NCBI GenBank assembly: GCA_012932865.1
Contig: SAXG01000086.1
Location: 97,016-161,015, forward strand
Direction of reading: 5' to 3'
Length of the DNA stretch: 64,000 nt
Source of the DNA: Amylostereum areolatum
Lineage: Eukaryota > Basidiomycota > Agaricomycetes > Russulales > Stereaceae
Part shown: piece by piece, positions 11,053-22,725 of the stretch
Layout of the letters: each line of letters starts with the position of its first letter
Numbering within the stretch: the stretch's first letter is position 1
Program-made: the position numbers and the translations under genes
Notes under the pieces: model-generated
Told to the model about the DNA's origin: nothing
Seen by the model: only the letters and a program-made list of their open reading frames with translations
Databases searched by the model: none

Positions 11053-12742
11053 GGCAGAAAGCGGAACGTGAACAGAAACGAAAGACGTGTCGGAAAAAAG
11101 AAAAGGAAAAGAAAGAAGAAAAAAAGCGGACGAAAGAAAAGAAAGGGGGACTCCAGCTCGCCGGGAGGGGGAATGGGAACAGCGACCTCTGCCCGAGACT
11201 ACTTATACCTCGACCCTGACCCGATGGAAACCACCGAGCCGGGGTCCCTGCGGGGAATGATTTCAGTGCAGCGCTTTTGCGAGAGGCACAGTCGACAGCC
11301 TCCACATTGATCTAGATCTAGATCTCTCGGTAAACTTGGCTGGAGTGGTATCGTTCACTCGAAGGAACGTGATGATATTCGGTGGTCGTGGTAAGTACTA
11401 GAAAGGTGCATGTGCTATGTACATATGCGTGAGCGGAAAAGAAAGGTAAACCTCGACCGAACCGACGACGATGCGCACCGCCTGGATGAGAACGTGGGCG
11501 CAGGCAGGGCCCTCGTTGTACTTGACGGGCGCTTCGTGCGGGCGAGACTCGAGATCAAACGTGATGCAGCTGATAGACGACCTGGACGTCCCCTGCGGCG
11601 GCGTGTACGGGCACGTTGACCTTGGGCAGAAACCTTGGAGAAAGGCTGGAGAACTGTACAGACGCGTGGCCCGTACATATCTATAAAGACGTCCGTATAT
11701 AAGTAAGTGTATCGAGAACAAGGTGAAAAAGACGGAACTCGTTGAAACTCGCCTGCCACCGCGCTCTGAGTTTGTTCACCGTCCACAGCCTTGCGCCCGA
11801 AATAGAACCCACAGACGAAGTCCGGAGTGATCTTTTTTATAAATAAAGAGCGGGGAGTTTATACAGACAGGATATCCCCGGCCCCCCCAGTTCCATCGCA
11901 GGGCAGTCCGTTGACAACGACGTGTTTGTATCTGAGACGGCGTATTTGATGGATTTGATACGAGGCCTCCTGCGGATTGTTCCAGTCCAAAATGACATTT
12001 GCAACGACGAGAAACGCTCCTGACCAGCCAGACGGGTGTGAGCGCATCAAAAGTGTTACGACGGCCGCCAAAATGGCCCGTTCATTGGAGAGCTTGAGTG
12101 ATCGGACTTCTCGCCGGCGGTCAGCTCGACACAGCGACTCCGAGTCCCGATGGCGACGAGGCCAGATCGCAGGGCAGCACGCTAGAGCACACCGACCGTC
12201 TTCGTGGAGATACACGTACGATATCGTCACAAAGAAAAGATGTATGAAATCGGGGTCGGACCGTTCCAAGCTGCTTTGGGAGGAGAAGATCAACTAACGG
12301 CGAAAACTAAGGATTAGCCACCACAATCCAGTCTTCATCGCGGGGGTTGCGATATATGTTTCCAGCGGGCCTGTGAGGGTCAAGAAGGAAGGGAGGTTGA
12401 GAAACGAGCGAGCCCAACTTCAACCCTTCGTCGCACAACGGACCATGACGTCACCGAATTGCAACACCACGTGACACCAGGGCATTTTAATCTCGTCCTT
12501 GAAAGTTGAACGACATTTTATCACAGATGGTTATTGGAGGGCAGGTAGTTCTCTCTTATAAGACGACTGTGTGGTCAGATGTCATATCCGCATAGAGAGC
12601 TATATATATATCTTACACACACTACACATGGATATGCTCCCAAAGGCAGGCGTGCCCACGAACCGCAGGCGAGTTCGCCCGAACGAAAAAAGTCTATAAC
12701 AGTGATGAGTCTCAAGAATGGAGACGTGCGCGCCGCAGAACA
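11053..12742. other. intergenic with two unassigned minus-strand ORF segments
   Basis: Two minus-strand stretches look somewhat protein-like but have no recognised family and no convincing start. One at about 11398-11640 reads GPACAHVLIQAVRIVVGSV. The other, about 11859-12100, reads NERAILAAVVTLLMRSHP and ends in a stop at 11859. They could be fragments of one unknown gene or chance. Short AGATCT-rich direct repeats lie near 11311. I do not call a gene. Confidence 0.3.
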
Positions 12743-13764
12743 TCATGCAGGCGGCCGACCGAATGCGCAAGTGAAAATCTCCACAGATACCTTACGGTCG
12801 ATAGAGTCAGCAGGGAGGGCAAGGACGGCTTGCTCGACACGAATGTCGGTTTTGTCCAGGCTATGGTCTTGCGCAGTGACGGTTTCGACGTCGGGGATGG
12901 ACCCTTCCCATATCTTCTTCAAAGCGTCCTGTGAGAAATTGATGCCTTTATCCTGACAGCGCGGCCGCGCGTCCACCACAAAGACCTCCACAGAGGTAAA
13001 CCGCCTCGAGAAGGGGATCCACGGCGTATGTTCGGGCATACCGTACGCTTTCTCCATCACGGCATCGCGGCCGTAATCCAAAAGAAGTGTGCGAGTCAGC
13101 CGGAGCTTCGCCACGGGGTCCTGCAAAGCGTTAATATGTCAACGGCGGATGAAACAGCGAGAAGAGAAACAACGGAGGCTCACCCCTAGGAAAGCGTCGC
13201 GGAGATCGTAAGTCCGGGTGTGCAGATCTTGTATCTGCTCCCTCACCAGCACCAGCTCCGACTTGAACCGGGAGGCATCCACCTCATCCCGTGCCAGCAT
13301 GGCTTTCACTTCCGCCACGCGCTCCTCGCGCAAGGTCGCCATATCCGCTTGGCGCTCCTTTCTCTGCCTTGCCAGTTCCGCCTGGAGCTCCTTCACAGTA
13401 GCCGCGATCTCCTCCAACGTGGCTGATACGAGGACGGGTCAATGCACGCACATGCACGAGACGAGAAAAGAAGAGACGCACGTCCACCGCATCCAGGCGA
13501 CTCGGCCTGCGACGGTTTCTTCCCGCCCTTCCTCCTCCTCCTGCTCTTCTTTGGAGTGTTCCCGCCCGATTGCGGCGGATCTATCGAGATACGGATGAGA
13601 AAAAGAGTATTGCAGAGGATGAAGCACGCACCTTTTTTGACATTTCTCCCGAGAGGCCTTCCCTGTTTCCGCGCCACCGAGGAGTCTGGCGTTGCGACGG
13701 TTTGACACTGGCGAAGCTGGTCTGGGAGTGTGACAAACTTGGCACTGGGTGAAACATTCGCCAT
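12743..13764 (-). CDS. coiled-coil family member D, lacking the N-terminal module and the GNxxAHG motif
   Basis: Model complement(join(12743..13120,13184..13422,13482..13580,13632..13764)), 282 aa from the ATG at 13764. It keeps the basic linker (KKSRRRRKGGKK), a coiled coil (EEIAATVKELQAELARQRKE onward) and the C-terminal domain (TLLLDYGRDAVMEKAYG, FSQDALKKIWEG, SVEIFTCAFGRPPA). All junction phases match A, B and E. Two differences stand out: the N-terminal module of the other members is absent, and the motif region reads SIPDVETVTAQDHSLDK instead of RxxGNxxAHG. The reading frame is open, so it may still be expressed as a shorter, motif-less form or be an early pseudogene. Confidence 0.65.
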
Positions 13765-15164
13765 GACAGGCAGCCGCTGTGGCTCAGGTAACAAGAAGGA
13801 ATCTAGGCTGAGAACGAGACGAAGTCTTGCAACGGTGGGTGGTGGGAGATGGTAAGGAGTTCCGCCCGTAGTTCATACCGGGGGGCAACCGGGTCGGGAT
13901 TCCGGGAGTCCAACTCACCCAACTTGGTCTGTGGGGGGTATCCGGGGTCCTCACCGGTACAACCCGGCACAAACCTGCCTGCCCTCGAGCCGCCGCTGCA
14001 CTGCTGCAGTCCCGAAAGTTGATACAGTGTCTCATACAGTACACAAGAGACACATGGATGCAATACGAAACAAAAACTCAACACATTTGCGATAGGTGGA
14101 GAATTAGAGGTGGGGTTTTGTGCACGTGATGGCCATCGACGCTGTCAGTGCGCGCCGTTGTCTGCCTTCGTCTTTCCTTCGACCACATCGGCCACATACC
14201 CACCTCCCATTTCACCGTCACGCCCATCTCGATAACTTATGGCATCCACTGGCATGTATTGCACACGTCATAGCCAATGGCCCAACGATCTCCCTCGGTG
14301 CTCTCTTTGATTTCATGGCTCGGCAGTGCATCAGCAAAACTGCATTTGGTCTGAGCGGCCTGGCGACGAGGCTGTCAGACCATCAGCGGGTGGCCTGGGC
14401 CCAACATTTTCTGTGGCAGACAAGGCTCCCGTCTGACTCCAGGCTCAAGCCAGACGGGTTCCCAGGTCATCCTCAGGCTGGTCCTCAGGCTGTTCATACG
14501 ACTCAGGTCAACCCGCAATTGCAACAAATGTGTTATATATTCAGGTAGCTACATGCAGTACAGTGTACGAACGCCCGACCCGACTCCCTCTCCTTCACAC
14601 GATACTCTCGCCATTGTTGTTGTCAGCCCCTCATCCCAACTCACACCAGGCTCGCACCACTGCTGCACACACAAATGGCCATTCTGAAGCAAGTCAGACC
14701 ACAGTGTACGCACATGAGAAAGGAAACAAAAAAACGGACTGGGAGATAGAACAACATGAGGATGCACTGATTGCTTGTTAAGCAGAGGCGAAGTTGAGGG
14801 ATGGGGAAGCATCGACCCGACACAGTGAGAGTGATAGTAGAATGCACCTGCACAAGTGCATTAGCAAGAGCAGAATGCAAATATACATAGCAACTAGCAG
14901 GATGACGTACCGTGAATGAATGACACCAGCTGCTGAGCGTCCAAGGCGAGAATGTTAGGGTAGCATGGTAGCAAGCAAGAGCAGAGACGCACCAAGTAAT
15001 TTACGACTCTACAAGCATAGCTCGGGGCCCGACGGTGAGCGCTTGCGAGTATGGAGTATTGAGCGTCGGGCACGAGTGTTGAACGTTGAACGTTGAGGAC
15101 GGACGTCGGGCACGAGCATCGAACATCGGATGCAAGCATCGAGCGGAAGAGTCACAGTGAAAAC
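13765..15164. other. repeat-bearing intergenic DNA upstream of member D
   Basis: At 13868-13960 there are GC-rich blocks GGGGGGCAACCGGG and GGGGGGTATCCGGGGTCC that recur at 22200-22270. Imperfect short repeats (GCGTCGGGCACGAG) lie at 15061-15120. No gene seen. The missing 5' exons of member D would be expected here but are not recognisable. Confidence 0.45.
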
Positions 15165-15330
15165 CACACAACTTAGTCAAATAGACTTGTTGTCAACACA
15201 TAATTCACAAGTCTACTAGTGTGTTAGCAACACATACCCCATGGTGGGCCCATAGGGTGTGATGCAACACATGGGCCCACGAGGGCCGATAATTATCGGA
15301 GTATATATTGTTATATTGTCTGATAATTTA

Positions 15331-15415
15331 GATACCTCGGACATGTCTCAACATTTCTGACAGCTCCGACAACTGCAATAGCTCCGAAAGCTCCGAAAGC
15401 TCCGACAGCTCTGAT
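15331..15415. repeat. subterminal TCCGACA/TCCGAAA repeats, left arm
   Basis: Cluster of CTCCGACA and CTCCGAAAG units; further scattered copies occur near 16050 and 16520. The right arm has the matching cluster at 20377-20445 and 20627-20840. Such subterminal arrays often bind transposases (family knowledge). Confidence 0.65.
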
Positions 15416-17454
15416 GCATACAATATTCCCTATTGATATTTCATCATCCATACGATTAGGTGTTATCAGATAAATGATCACACACTTCTATTCTGCACAT
15501 CTACCACTATTTCCTCAGTGAGCTAGCAAAAGAGTGGAAGACATGAGCACCACTCTTCTTGGCTACTCTTCTCAGTCTTGTGGCTCTGACAACTAGTAAA
15601 TGTTTTGACTGTTACATTGTAGATGCCAAATGGCACTGCAAGGAGTACTTCTATACATTTCTGACACCAATTTCACTGTGTGCAGCAATAGTAGAGTGGA
15701 GAATTTTTTCAAGATACTGATACTTAGTTACATGATGTTGGAACATTCATTTACTTGGAAGCAGTAGAAACCCTTCTCTACTGACCCAAGTGAGCACTGC
15801 TATTCCTTTATAATCACAGATTTCTACCTCATCTGTCACCTCCGACAATTCCTCATGTCACATATTCAACTGTACTACTAATCAGAGGATAATCTGATGG
15901 CTCAGTTATATACTCATACAACAGGTCAAGGCCTACTTACAACTAATCTAACCTCCCTGCCAGAGTCTGCAGAGGATTATGGACATGCAATGAGGGCATT
16001 TAATACACCTCACCCTCACACTCCACCATCTCTTCCAACTTCTCCATATCATCTCCGACAGCTCCGATATTTTTTGAACATGTATAAAGTTGTGGTAAGT
16101 TTTTTTATGTCTTGCAAAGTATACTAGCAATGTGTCATAGAATTAAGTAGCCTCGGAGTTAGGTTGTGTAAACTAACAGCTCCAACACTTGACTTTTTCT
16201 CAAAGTGTTTCGGAGCATGGAACTCATCCAGTGCTTAAGCCTGGACAGCTCTAAGTCTCCCTTTTGTATAACCTATCCCCAGCATGAAATTAACCTGAGG
16301 CCTAAATAGAAACAAGTGCAACACAAGTTCAGCAAACTTGCAAAAAGGTGAAAAGTATAAGCATAACCTTTATTATAGTTTTTGACCAACTGTTTGTAAC
16401 ACGTAACACTGGATTTCTGGGAACCCCGCAGATGAGCTCCAATGAGAAATCAAGGTTCACTGGTGGACGCTAACTTCAAAATTTCAATTAAAAAAAAGAA
16501 CACTTGGTCAAAAAACTACAGTACCTCCGACAATCTCCTACTGTCTCTGACTGATCAACCATGACCCGCCACAGGTCGGCAGACCCGTGTCCCTACCTAG
16601 TGTCACATAAATGTTCAGGAATAATTCTTCTCTCACAATGGGTATATCTCACATCTAAGTAGTAGCAAATTTAGTACAAACTTACAACCCATATGGTATC
16701 TACGGAGTGTCCTACTCATACTTCACATAGGTCTGAATTGTAGTTACAGTACTCCATGAGGCTCCGACCCAACACTACCATATCTAGGACCTCAGGACCC
16801 CTATGCCACCTCCAAAATTTATTAAAATCTGATTCACCGGAAGACATCAGGGATGACAGGCTCCTAAAAAGTGTCACCATAGCTGAGTGTAGCAACAAAG
16901 ATGATGCATGGAAGATGGAAGCATTGGAGGATTGTTTGACTGGAAATAGATGAGTGATGCCAGCCAACTGAAGACACTTCAGAGAAATTGGATGCAGGGA
17001 GAGTATTTTCTGATGCAGAGCCCGGGGCGTTCAATGAACCTTCTCCCAGTATTTTAGGGCGTAATTTGGCTCTTGACCACCATCAATAGCATTATGAGCC
17101 AGCTCAGGCTCTCATAACGGTCCAAGGACTTCTACTGGCAGCACAATCCTGAGGATGGGACAGTGCTAGGGATGGAGGTGAGTGACCTATTTATTGGCAA
17201 ACAGGACAATGACTCACACAACCCCCTGTAAATATAACATTGGGACCATTGGGGACATCGGGACCTTCGGAGTCATTGGACAAGGCAGGTGGAGGATAGG
17301 CCAACAATTGTCACTAACAGTGGTGGCACTGCTACTCACTCTTGCTCCTGCTGTTGACTGCTGCACACCCACCATGTACTGCACATGCATGCACTGCCAA
17401 CAAGCTTGTCACCATCTCCTGTGCACACACTTGTTAGAGTCATCAGAGATATTG

Positions 17455-17665
17455 GATGTGTCGGGATCATTGGACATGTCGGGACCATCGGACACGTCGG
17501 GACCATTGGACATGTTGAGACCATCAGAAATGCGGACACATCAGGACATGTCAGGACCATCGGAAGTGTCGGAGATGTCGGGACACATCTGGACCATCGG
17601 AATCATCGGGGGCGTCGGGACCATCGGACCCCTCGAAGATGTCGGGACCATCAGAGTCGTTGGGG
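17455..17665. repeat. 18-bp minisatellite
   Basis: Imperfect units of the type CATCGGACATGTCGGGAC, more degenerate towards 17600. Each unit contains TGTCGGA-like words, the complement of the TCCGACA subterminal repeat, so it probably arose from the same repeat. Confidence 0.7.
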
Positions 17666-18110
17666 ACATGAGATGTGTTTGCATTATCGGGCGAGGCAGA
17701 CGGAGGCAAGGTGTCGCCGACCATGGCAGCACCACCGCTCACTCTTGCTCCCACTGCTGACTGCTGCGCACCCGCCGTGTACTGCTCGCACATGCACCAA
17801 GTGCTACACGTACACTTGTCAGTGTCTGGTGCTGCGCACATGCACTTCAGTGTCGTGCATGCACTCGACTGCCGCCCACTCCTGCCCTGCTGATTGCGCG
17901 ACGTAGCAGACATGGGTTCGCGCAATTGCGGTCACCAGATTACGTGCCTGTGCATGACCCCCAGAACCCATACTGGGCCTGAGCATCATGGCAACGGGTC
18001 TATGGGTGGCGCGTGCGGGGAATGCGGGGTGGCGGCGGCAGACGGAGGGGGACACGCAAATGCAGAGGAGAACGGAAAAGGGGAAAGGGCACACCTTTGG
18101 GGGCGTGTTG

Positions 18111-19298
18111 GTACGCAAAGTGCGCAGTCCGATGCGGAAAGATGGCGGCATTAGTGCGCACGAGTATAGAAAGTTCGCGGGGTGCTCTGAAAGCCGAGGT
18201 AAGGGGGAGGGGGAGAGGAGAGGGGGTAGCGGGGCTCTCTGGGGGCTGGGGTGATGCACTGGTGGCCCTGAACACGTCGTTGGACACGGAAAAGCGAGTT
18301 GAGGGGTGCGGCAGCGCTTTTGGAGCGCGGTTGGGAGCACATGCGGTCGGTGGGGGAAGAAGGCAGTAAGATGGAGGGAGGGAGAGGGAACGGGAGGAGA
18401 AGAGACCGAGGAAGATGCACCAAATGAAGACCTCGCCGAGTGTGCCCGTCAACTCTCCGTTTGGGAACTCTTCGGTGTTCGCAAGCTGTTGCGCACCGAG
18501 GGGTGTTGCTTTGCAGTGAGCAAGGGAGCGGAGCGGGGTGGTCGGAGGAAGGGTGGTCGGAGTGGCCGGAGGAGAGTGGTCGGAGGAGGGTGGTCGGAGG
18601 AGGAGGAGGAGGGTCGGAGGAGGAGGGTCGGAGGAGTCAGAGGAAGGAAGAGAAGCGACACGGCTTCCTATTTGGGGACATGCCTCGGCAACTGCCCAGC
18701 TGGCGTGTCGGTACGCAAAGTGCGCGGTCCGATGCAGAAAGACAGCGGCGTCAGCGCGCACGAGCATAGAACATTTGCGGGGTGCTCTGAAAGCCGAGGT
18801 AAGGGGGAGGGGGAGAGGAGAGGGGGTGGCGGGGCTCACTGGGGGCCGGGGTGATGTGCTGGCACTCCCAAATACGTCGTTGGACACGGAGAAGTGAGTT
18901 GAGCGGCGCGACAGCGCTTTGGGAGTGCCGTTGGGAGCGCGTGCAGACGGCAGAGGCAGAGGGCAACAAGGGGGAGGGAGAGGGAGGGAACGGAGGGAGC
19001 AGAGAGCGGGAAGACGCACCAGATGAAGACCTTGCCAAGCGTGCCCGTCAATCTCCGTGTTAGAACTCTTCGGCGTTCGCAAGCTGTTGCGCACTGATAG
19101 GTGTGATGTTTTGTGGTGAGCGGGGGAGCGGAGCAGGGTGGTCGGAGGAGGGTGGTCGGAGTGGTCAGAGTGGTCGGAGGAGGGCGGTCGGAGGAGGGTG
19201 GTCGGAGGAAGGGTGGTCGAAGGGTGGTCGGAGTCAGAGGAAGGAAGGGGAATGACGCGACTTCCCGTTTGGGGACGCGCGTCGGCAACTGCCGTGGC
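18111..19298. repeat. 600-bp tandem segmental duplication (two copies)
   Basis: Copy 1 runs about 18111-18698 and copy 2 about 18711-19298; the marker GGTACGCAAAGTGCGC recurs at an offset of exactly 600 bp. Shared landmarks follow in the same order: GGGGTGCTCTGAAAGCCGAG, ACGTCGTTGGACACGG, a GGTGGTCGGAGG-rich stretch and CTCGGCAACTGCC. The minus strand stays open through both copies (18000-19349) because the unit is a multiple of 3, but there is no ATG start and the product would be Ser/Pro/Leu-rich low complexity. I do not call it a gene. Confidence 0.8.
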
Positions 19299-19362
19299 TA
19301 GGCAGTTGCCGCGCGTCCAGCCACGGCAGTTGCTGACCCACGTCACCAAACGGGAAGTTGCG
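19256..19362. repeat. 44-bp inverted repeat with 19-bp loop
   Basis: Arms 19256-19299 and 19319-19362 are near-perfect reverse complements (CTTCCCGTTTGG... and GGCAACTGCCGTGGCT in each arm). A degenerate copy of one arm is at the junction of the tandem duplication, near 18655-18700. Confidence 0.8.
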
Positions 19363-20376
19363 ACAACTCTGCCACCTCATCTCCTTCGGAGTCCTCCCAC
19401 CACCAACTTCCCCTCCTTGTTGCCGTTCCCCTACCTCCGCCGTCCGCATGTGCGCCCGACGATGCGCCTGATTCACCGCCGTGCCCCTCCATTTGCTCCT
19501 CTACACCCAACGACATATTCTCGGCGCCCCTCCAACCTCCGGTGAGTCGCCCTCGTCCCGCTTCTCATTCTCCTTCTCACTCCCGCCCCCTGTCGTCCTC
19601 AGCGCGCCAAACACTGCTCCCAAACTGCAGCTGTCGCGCTTGAGCACCCCTCAAGTCGCTCCCTCGCGTCCAATGACGCGTTCTGGGGAGCCAGCAAATC
19701 AGCTTGGCCACGGGTGAGTGCCCCCGCCCCCTTCTCTTCCCCTCCAGCATCTCTTCTCCTCCCCCTCGACCCCACCACCCTGTCCTGCTCGCCACTCTCT
19801 CCCGCGCTTGCGCGACCCCGTTGCCACAGCGACCACGCCCAGTATGGGTGCTGGTCGCTGTGCACGGGCACGTGACCGGCAAATGCGTGTCGCAAGCCGC
19901 GCGTTTGCGGTCAGATACGCGGGCGTGGTGTACGGCACAGATGGTGCGCGCATTAATGCGGTGACATGTGTCGGTGGCGGTGCGCACAGGATGCGGTGAC
20001 GCACGTCGGCGGCATGCGCAGCAGATGGCGGAGGTGGCATGCGCAGCAATCGGTGGCGGCGTCGGAGGGGGTTAGTAAGCGCGGTGGTGAGGCCTGTAGG
20101 GCCCCGCGCATTGAAAGATTCAGTGATTGCAACAGCATTGCAGTGGCTGTGACGTGTCGGAGGCAATTCTCCCTAGCCATTGCTGTCGGAGCAGTCGGGA
20201 CAATTGGTTGAGGGTGTCGGAGCTCGTCACCACATGTGACACCGACATCCAGAGTTCAATGGCAAGTGCTGGCCTATACCAGGTGTGAGACTGTTTTCCT
20301 GTTTATTTCACAGGTCTGATGTCTTTCTCCTGAGGTTGATTTGCATGTGGAGGACAAGGCATATTCTGATGTGGTT

Positions 20377-20840
20377 CTCCGACAGATCCGACAGATCCGA
20401 CAGATCCGACAACCTCCGATAACCTCCGACACTCCGAAGCCAGGCTTCAGGGCCTTTGGAGGGCCATCTTGTTTGACCACAACAGAAATGCTTGTTGAGC
20501 TCAAACCATGCCACAAGAAGGCCTGGAAGGTAAATTTTCTTATGTCCTTTCTGTGTAGATATGTTAGTATTGCAATACAATCACTTTTTATTTGCTATAA
20601 ACATGTCCTTGGAGAGCAACTGATACCCCCGACACCTCCGACATCTCCGACACCTCTATAGAGTCTGCTGGCCCCAATGTCACTGCACTCCTGACCCCCA
20701 ACTTCTGACGTCCAACTTCCAATCTCCGACCTCTGACCTCTGACCTCCAACCTCTAGCAACTCTGACTCCAACCTCCAACCTCCGACTCCGACCTCTGTC
20801 CTCCGACTCCGACTCCAACTCCAACTCCAACTCCGACAGA
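20377..20840. repeat. subterminal TCCGACA repeats and CTCCAACTCC satellite, right arm
   Basis: CTCCGACAGATCCGACAGAT-type units at 20377-20445, then CCGACACCTCCGACATCT, then a long run of CTCCAACTCC/CTCCGACTCC variants to 20840. They mirror the left arm of the element. Confidence 0.65.
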
Positions 20841-21046
20841 CTACAGCATAGGATGTGTAGGAAATATAACTATGTGGGAATCATAATAAGACTACACTTT
20901 GAACCTTGAATCCCTACCAACCTGGGCCCACATGTAACCGCACCTTGACCACACCCCTGTGGGCCCACCGTGGGGTATGTGTTGGCAACACCTTATTTGA
21001 CCTGTGAAATATGTGTCTCAACATCCTTATTTGGCTAAGGGAGGTC

Positions 21047-22725
21047 GTGAAAACTGCGTCTATTAGTTACAGTAACAAAGTTCAAACTCAGCCGGGACTT
21101 CCCATGGTTGTTTTCATTGGTTGATGACGAACTTGAACAACGGACGACGCGCGTCAGCGCGCGTCGCCTTCAATTTTCAACTTGTGTCGCCCGTTTAACA
21201 GCCTCGCGAAGCTGACTCGAAACTTAAGCTATCGAGTATGATTGTTGCCGATAATGATTTGGAAGAGGGAATACCATATGTAATGGAGGTATATCAGCCG
21301 CATCTACTTAGTGATTAGCATTACCTAGTTTGTATTGCTGTAGTACCTTCAAAGAGCTTCAAATGAAAATGTTTTGTGTCCTGATGGTCTGGAGACGGAC
21401 TGGTGATTTCGAGCACTGCTGACGAGCCTGGACCAATCTTACGGGATAAGATCAAAAAATGATCAGGCCTTCCGACCGCGTCAGGTCCGCCAGGACCCTC
21501 CCAGACGCGTCAGGCCCGGGCAGATTTGCTGATGTGGCAGGTAATGCACGACCTCTGCCAGTAGCTTGAAGTTAGGTAGCCCACAATCTTAGGGATGAAG
21601 AAGAGGGCCGGAAACCCGTGGAAATGCGCGAGGCCAGGTAAGTAGAACGGGTGCGGGCTATCTGGGATATGCGTACCAAAGAATGGGTGGTGCGTGTAAT
21701 CTCGCTCTCACATCCACATTTTCTGACGTCCTCGGCGAACGATCTGTCTCGATCCGTGCGCATCAGCATCAAGCCAGCTCTCAAACCCGCGAACACCGTC
21801 CTGCTTAGTCCACTGCACACCCTCTATGATCCTACACTACACCCATCGCCGTTCCTGCCATCCACTGTGCTTCTGCCGCCACCGTTTCTGCCGCTGCCGC
21901 TGTTTCTGCTACCACCTCCTCTCCCAAGTTACATCCGCTCCCATTTCCGTTCCTAACCCGGGCCCTACTCTCTCTCACTTTCTTATAAACATGTGTGCGA
22001 TGGCTACTGCTAGAGACCGCTATCTTACAATCTAGTATACCTTCCAATGTAGCCTACATGGTGATGTCTGACTCTCCGCCTGTTGTTTCAAACGAGCCTT
22101 CTGCTACAATTTTGCTACGAGAGATTTCTTTCGGATGCGTCAGATTGATGAGATTACAGTGCAATCTGGCTAATCGGACATCTTATCTCGTTGGGTCTCG
22201 AGGGGGTATCTGGGGTCCTCGGTACAGTTGGTGTACCGGAATCCTAACCCGGTTGCCCCCTGGTTCATACAGTTCAACCCAGTCATGATGCCATCGCATT
22301 ACGTCAGCTTTGTTTGTTCGGCGTTCCGCCGCGTTCACCCCCGTTCTGCAACGTTCAGTTCCACTAGCGTCCCCTACTAGCCCCTACTTTCTGTGAGAGC
22401 CAGTATCGGCAAGGATTCCACCAAAATACAGTGTAGTTATGATATCCAAATGAGAGACACATTAGATAGCACGAAAACAGCGAGAGGATACACACGAAAC
22501 GAGGGAAGTCACGACAGCGGTGCAAACATTGAAACAGGGTATTGTACAACAGATAGAAAGCATAGCTGCCTAACAAGCAAGGCATGTGACAGATCCTACA
22601 AGTCAAGAGAGAGAAAGACCCAAGGACGAAAGATACAATGACAGCGCAAAGCAAATAAGAGCAGGAATAAAGAAAACAGAAGAGAAGAGCAGCAGAAGTC
22701 GAAAAGCGAGCAGCAGCGAAGAGGG
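21047..22725. other. intergenic between the 5.9-kb element and member E
   Basis: No gene seen. A GC-rich foldback at 22200-22263 (GGGGGTATCTGGGGTCCTC against CCCGGTTGCCCCC) shares its blocks with 13868-13960 upstream of member D, with one block inverted. Confidence 0.45.

Larger units (their letters stand above)
15165..21046. mobile_element. 5.9-kb inverted-repeat DNA transposon, apparently non-autonomous
   Basis: The flanks carry the same 8 bp, GTGAAAAC, at 15157-15164 and 21047-21054. The ends are inverted repeats over roughly 100 bp: left about 15165-15265, right about 20947-21046. Shared blocks include CTTAG-[TC]-CAAATA, AACACATACCCCA and GGTGGGCCCA; the outermost 7 bp match poorly. Inside are many TCCGACA-type repeats near both ends, an 18-bp minisatellite, a 600-bp tandem duplication and a GC-rich core between AT-rich arms. 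I see no transposase reading frame. An 8-bp duplication fits hAT or Zisupton/KDZ-type elements (established knowledge), but the superfamily is not determined. Confidence 0.7.

Noticed and set aside
10283..11305. 340-codon minus-strand ORF rich in Arg/Thr/Pro
   Set aside because: Frame-shifted shadow of the low-complexity aquaporin N-terminus; it starts upstream of the real ATG.
17182..17906. ORFs with GTIG/DHRDH-like repeats in the minisatellite
   Set aside because: Produced by the 18-bp repeat in both frames; no independent coding evidence.
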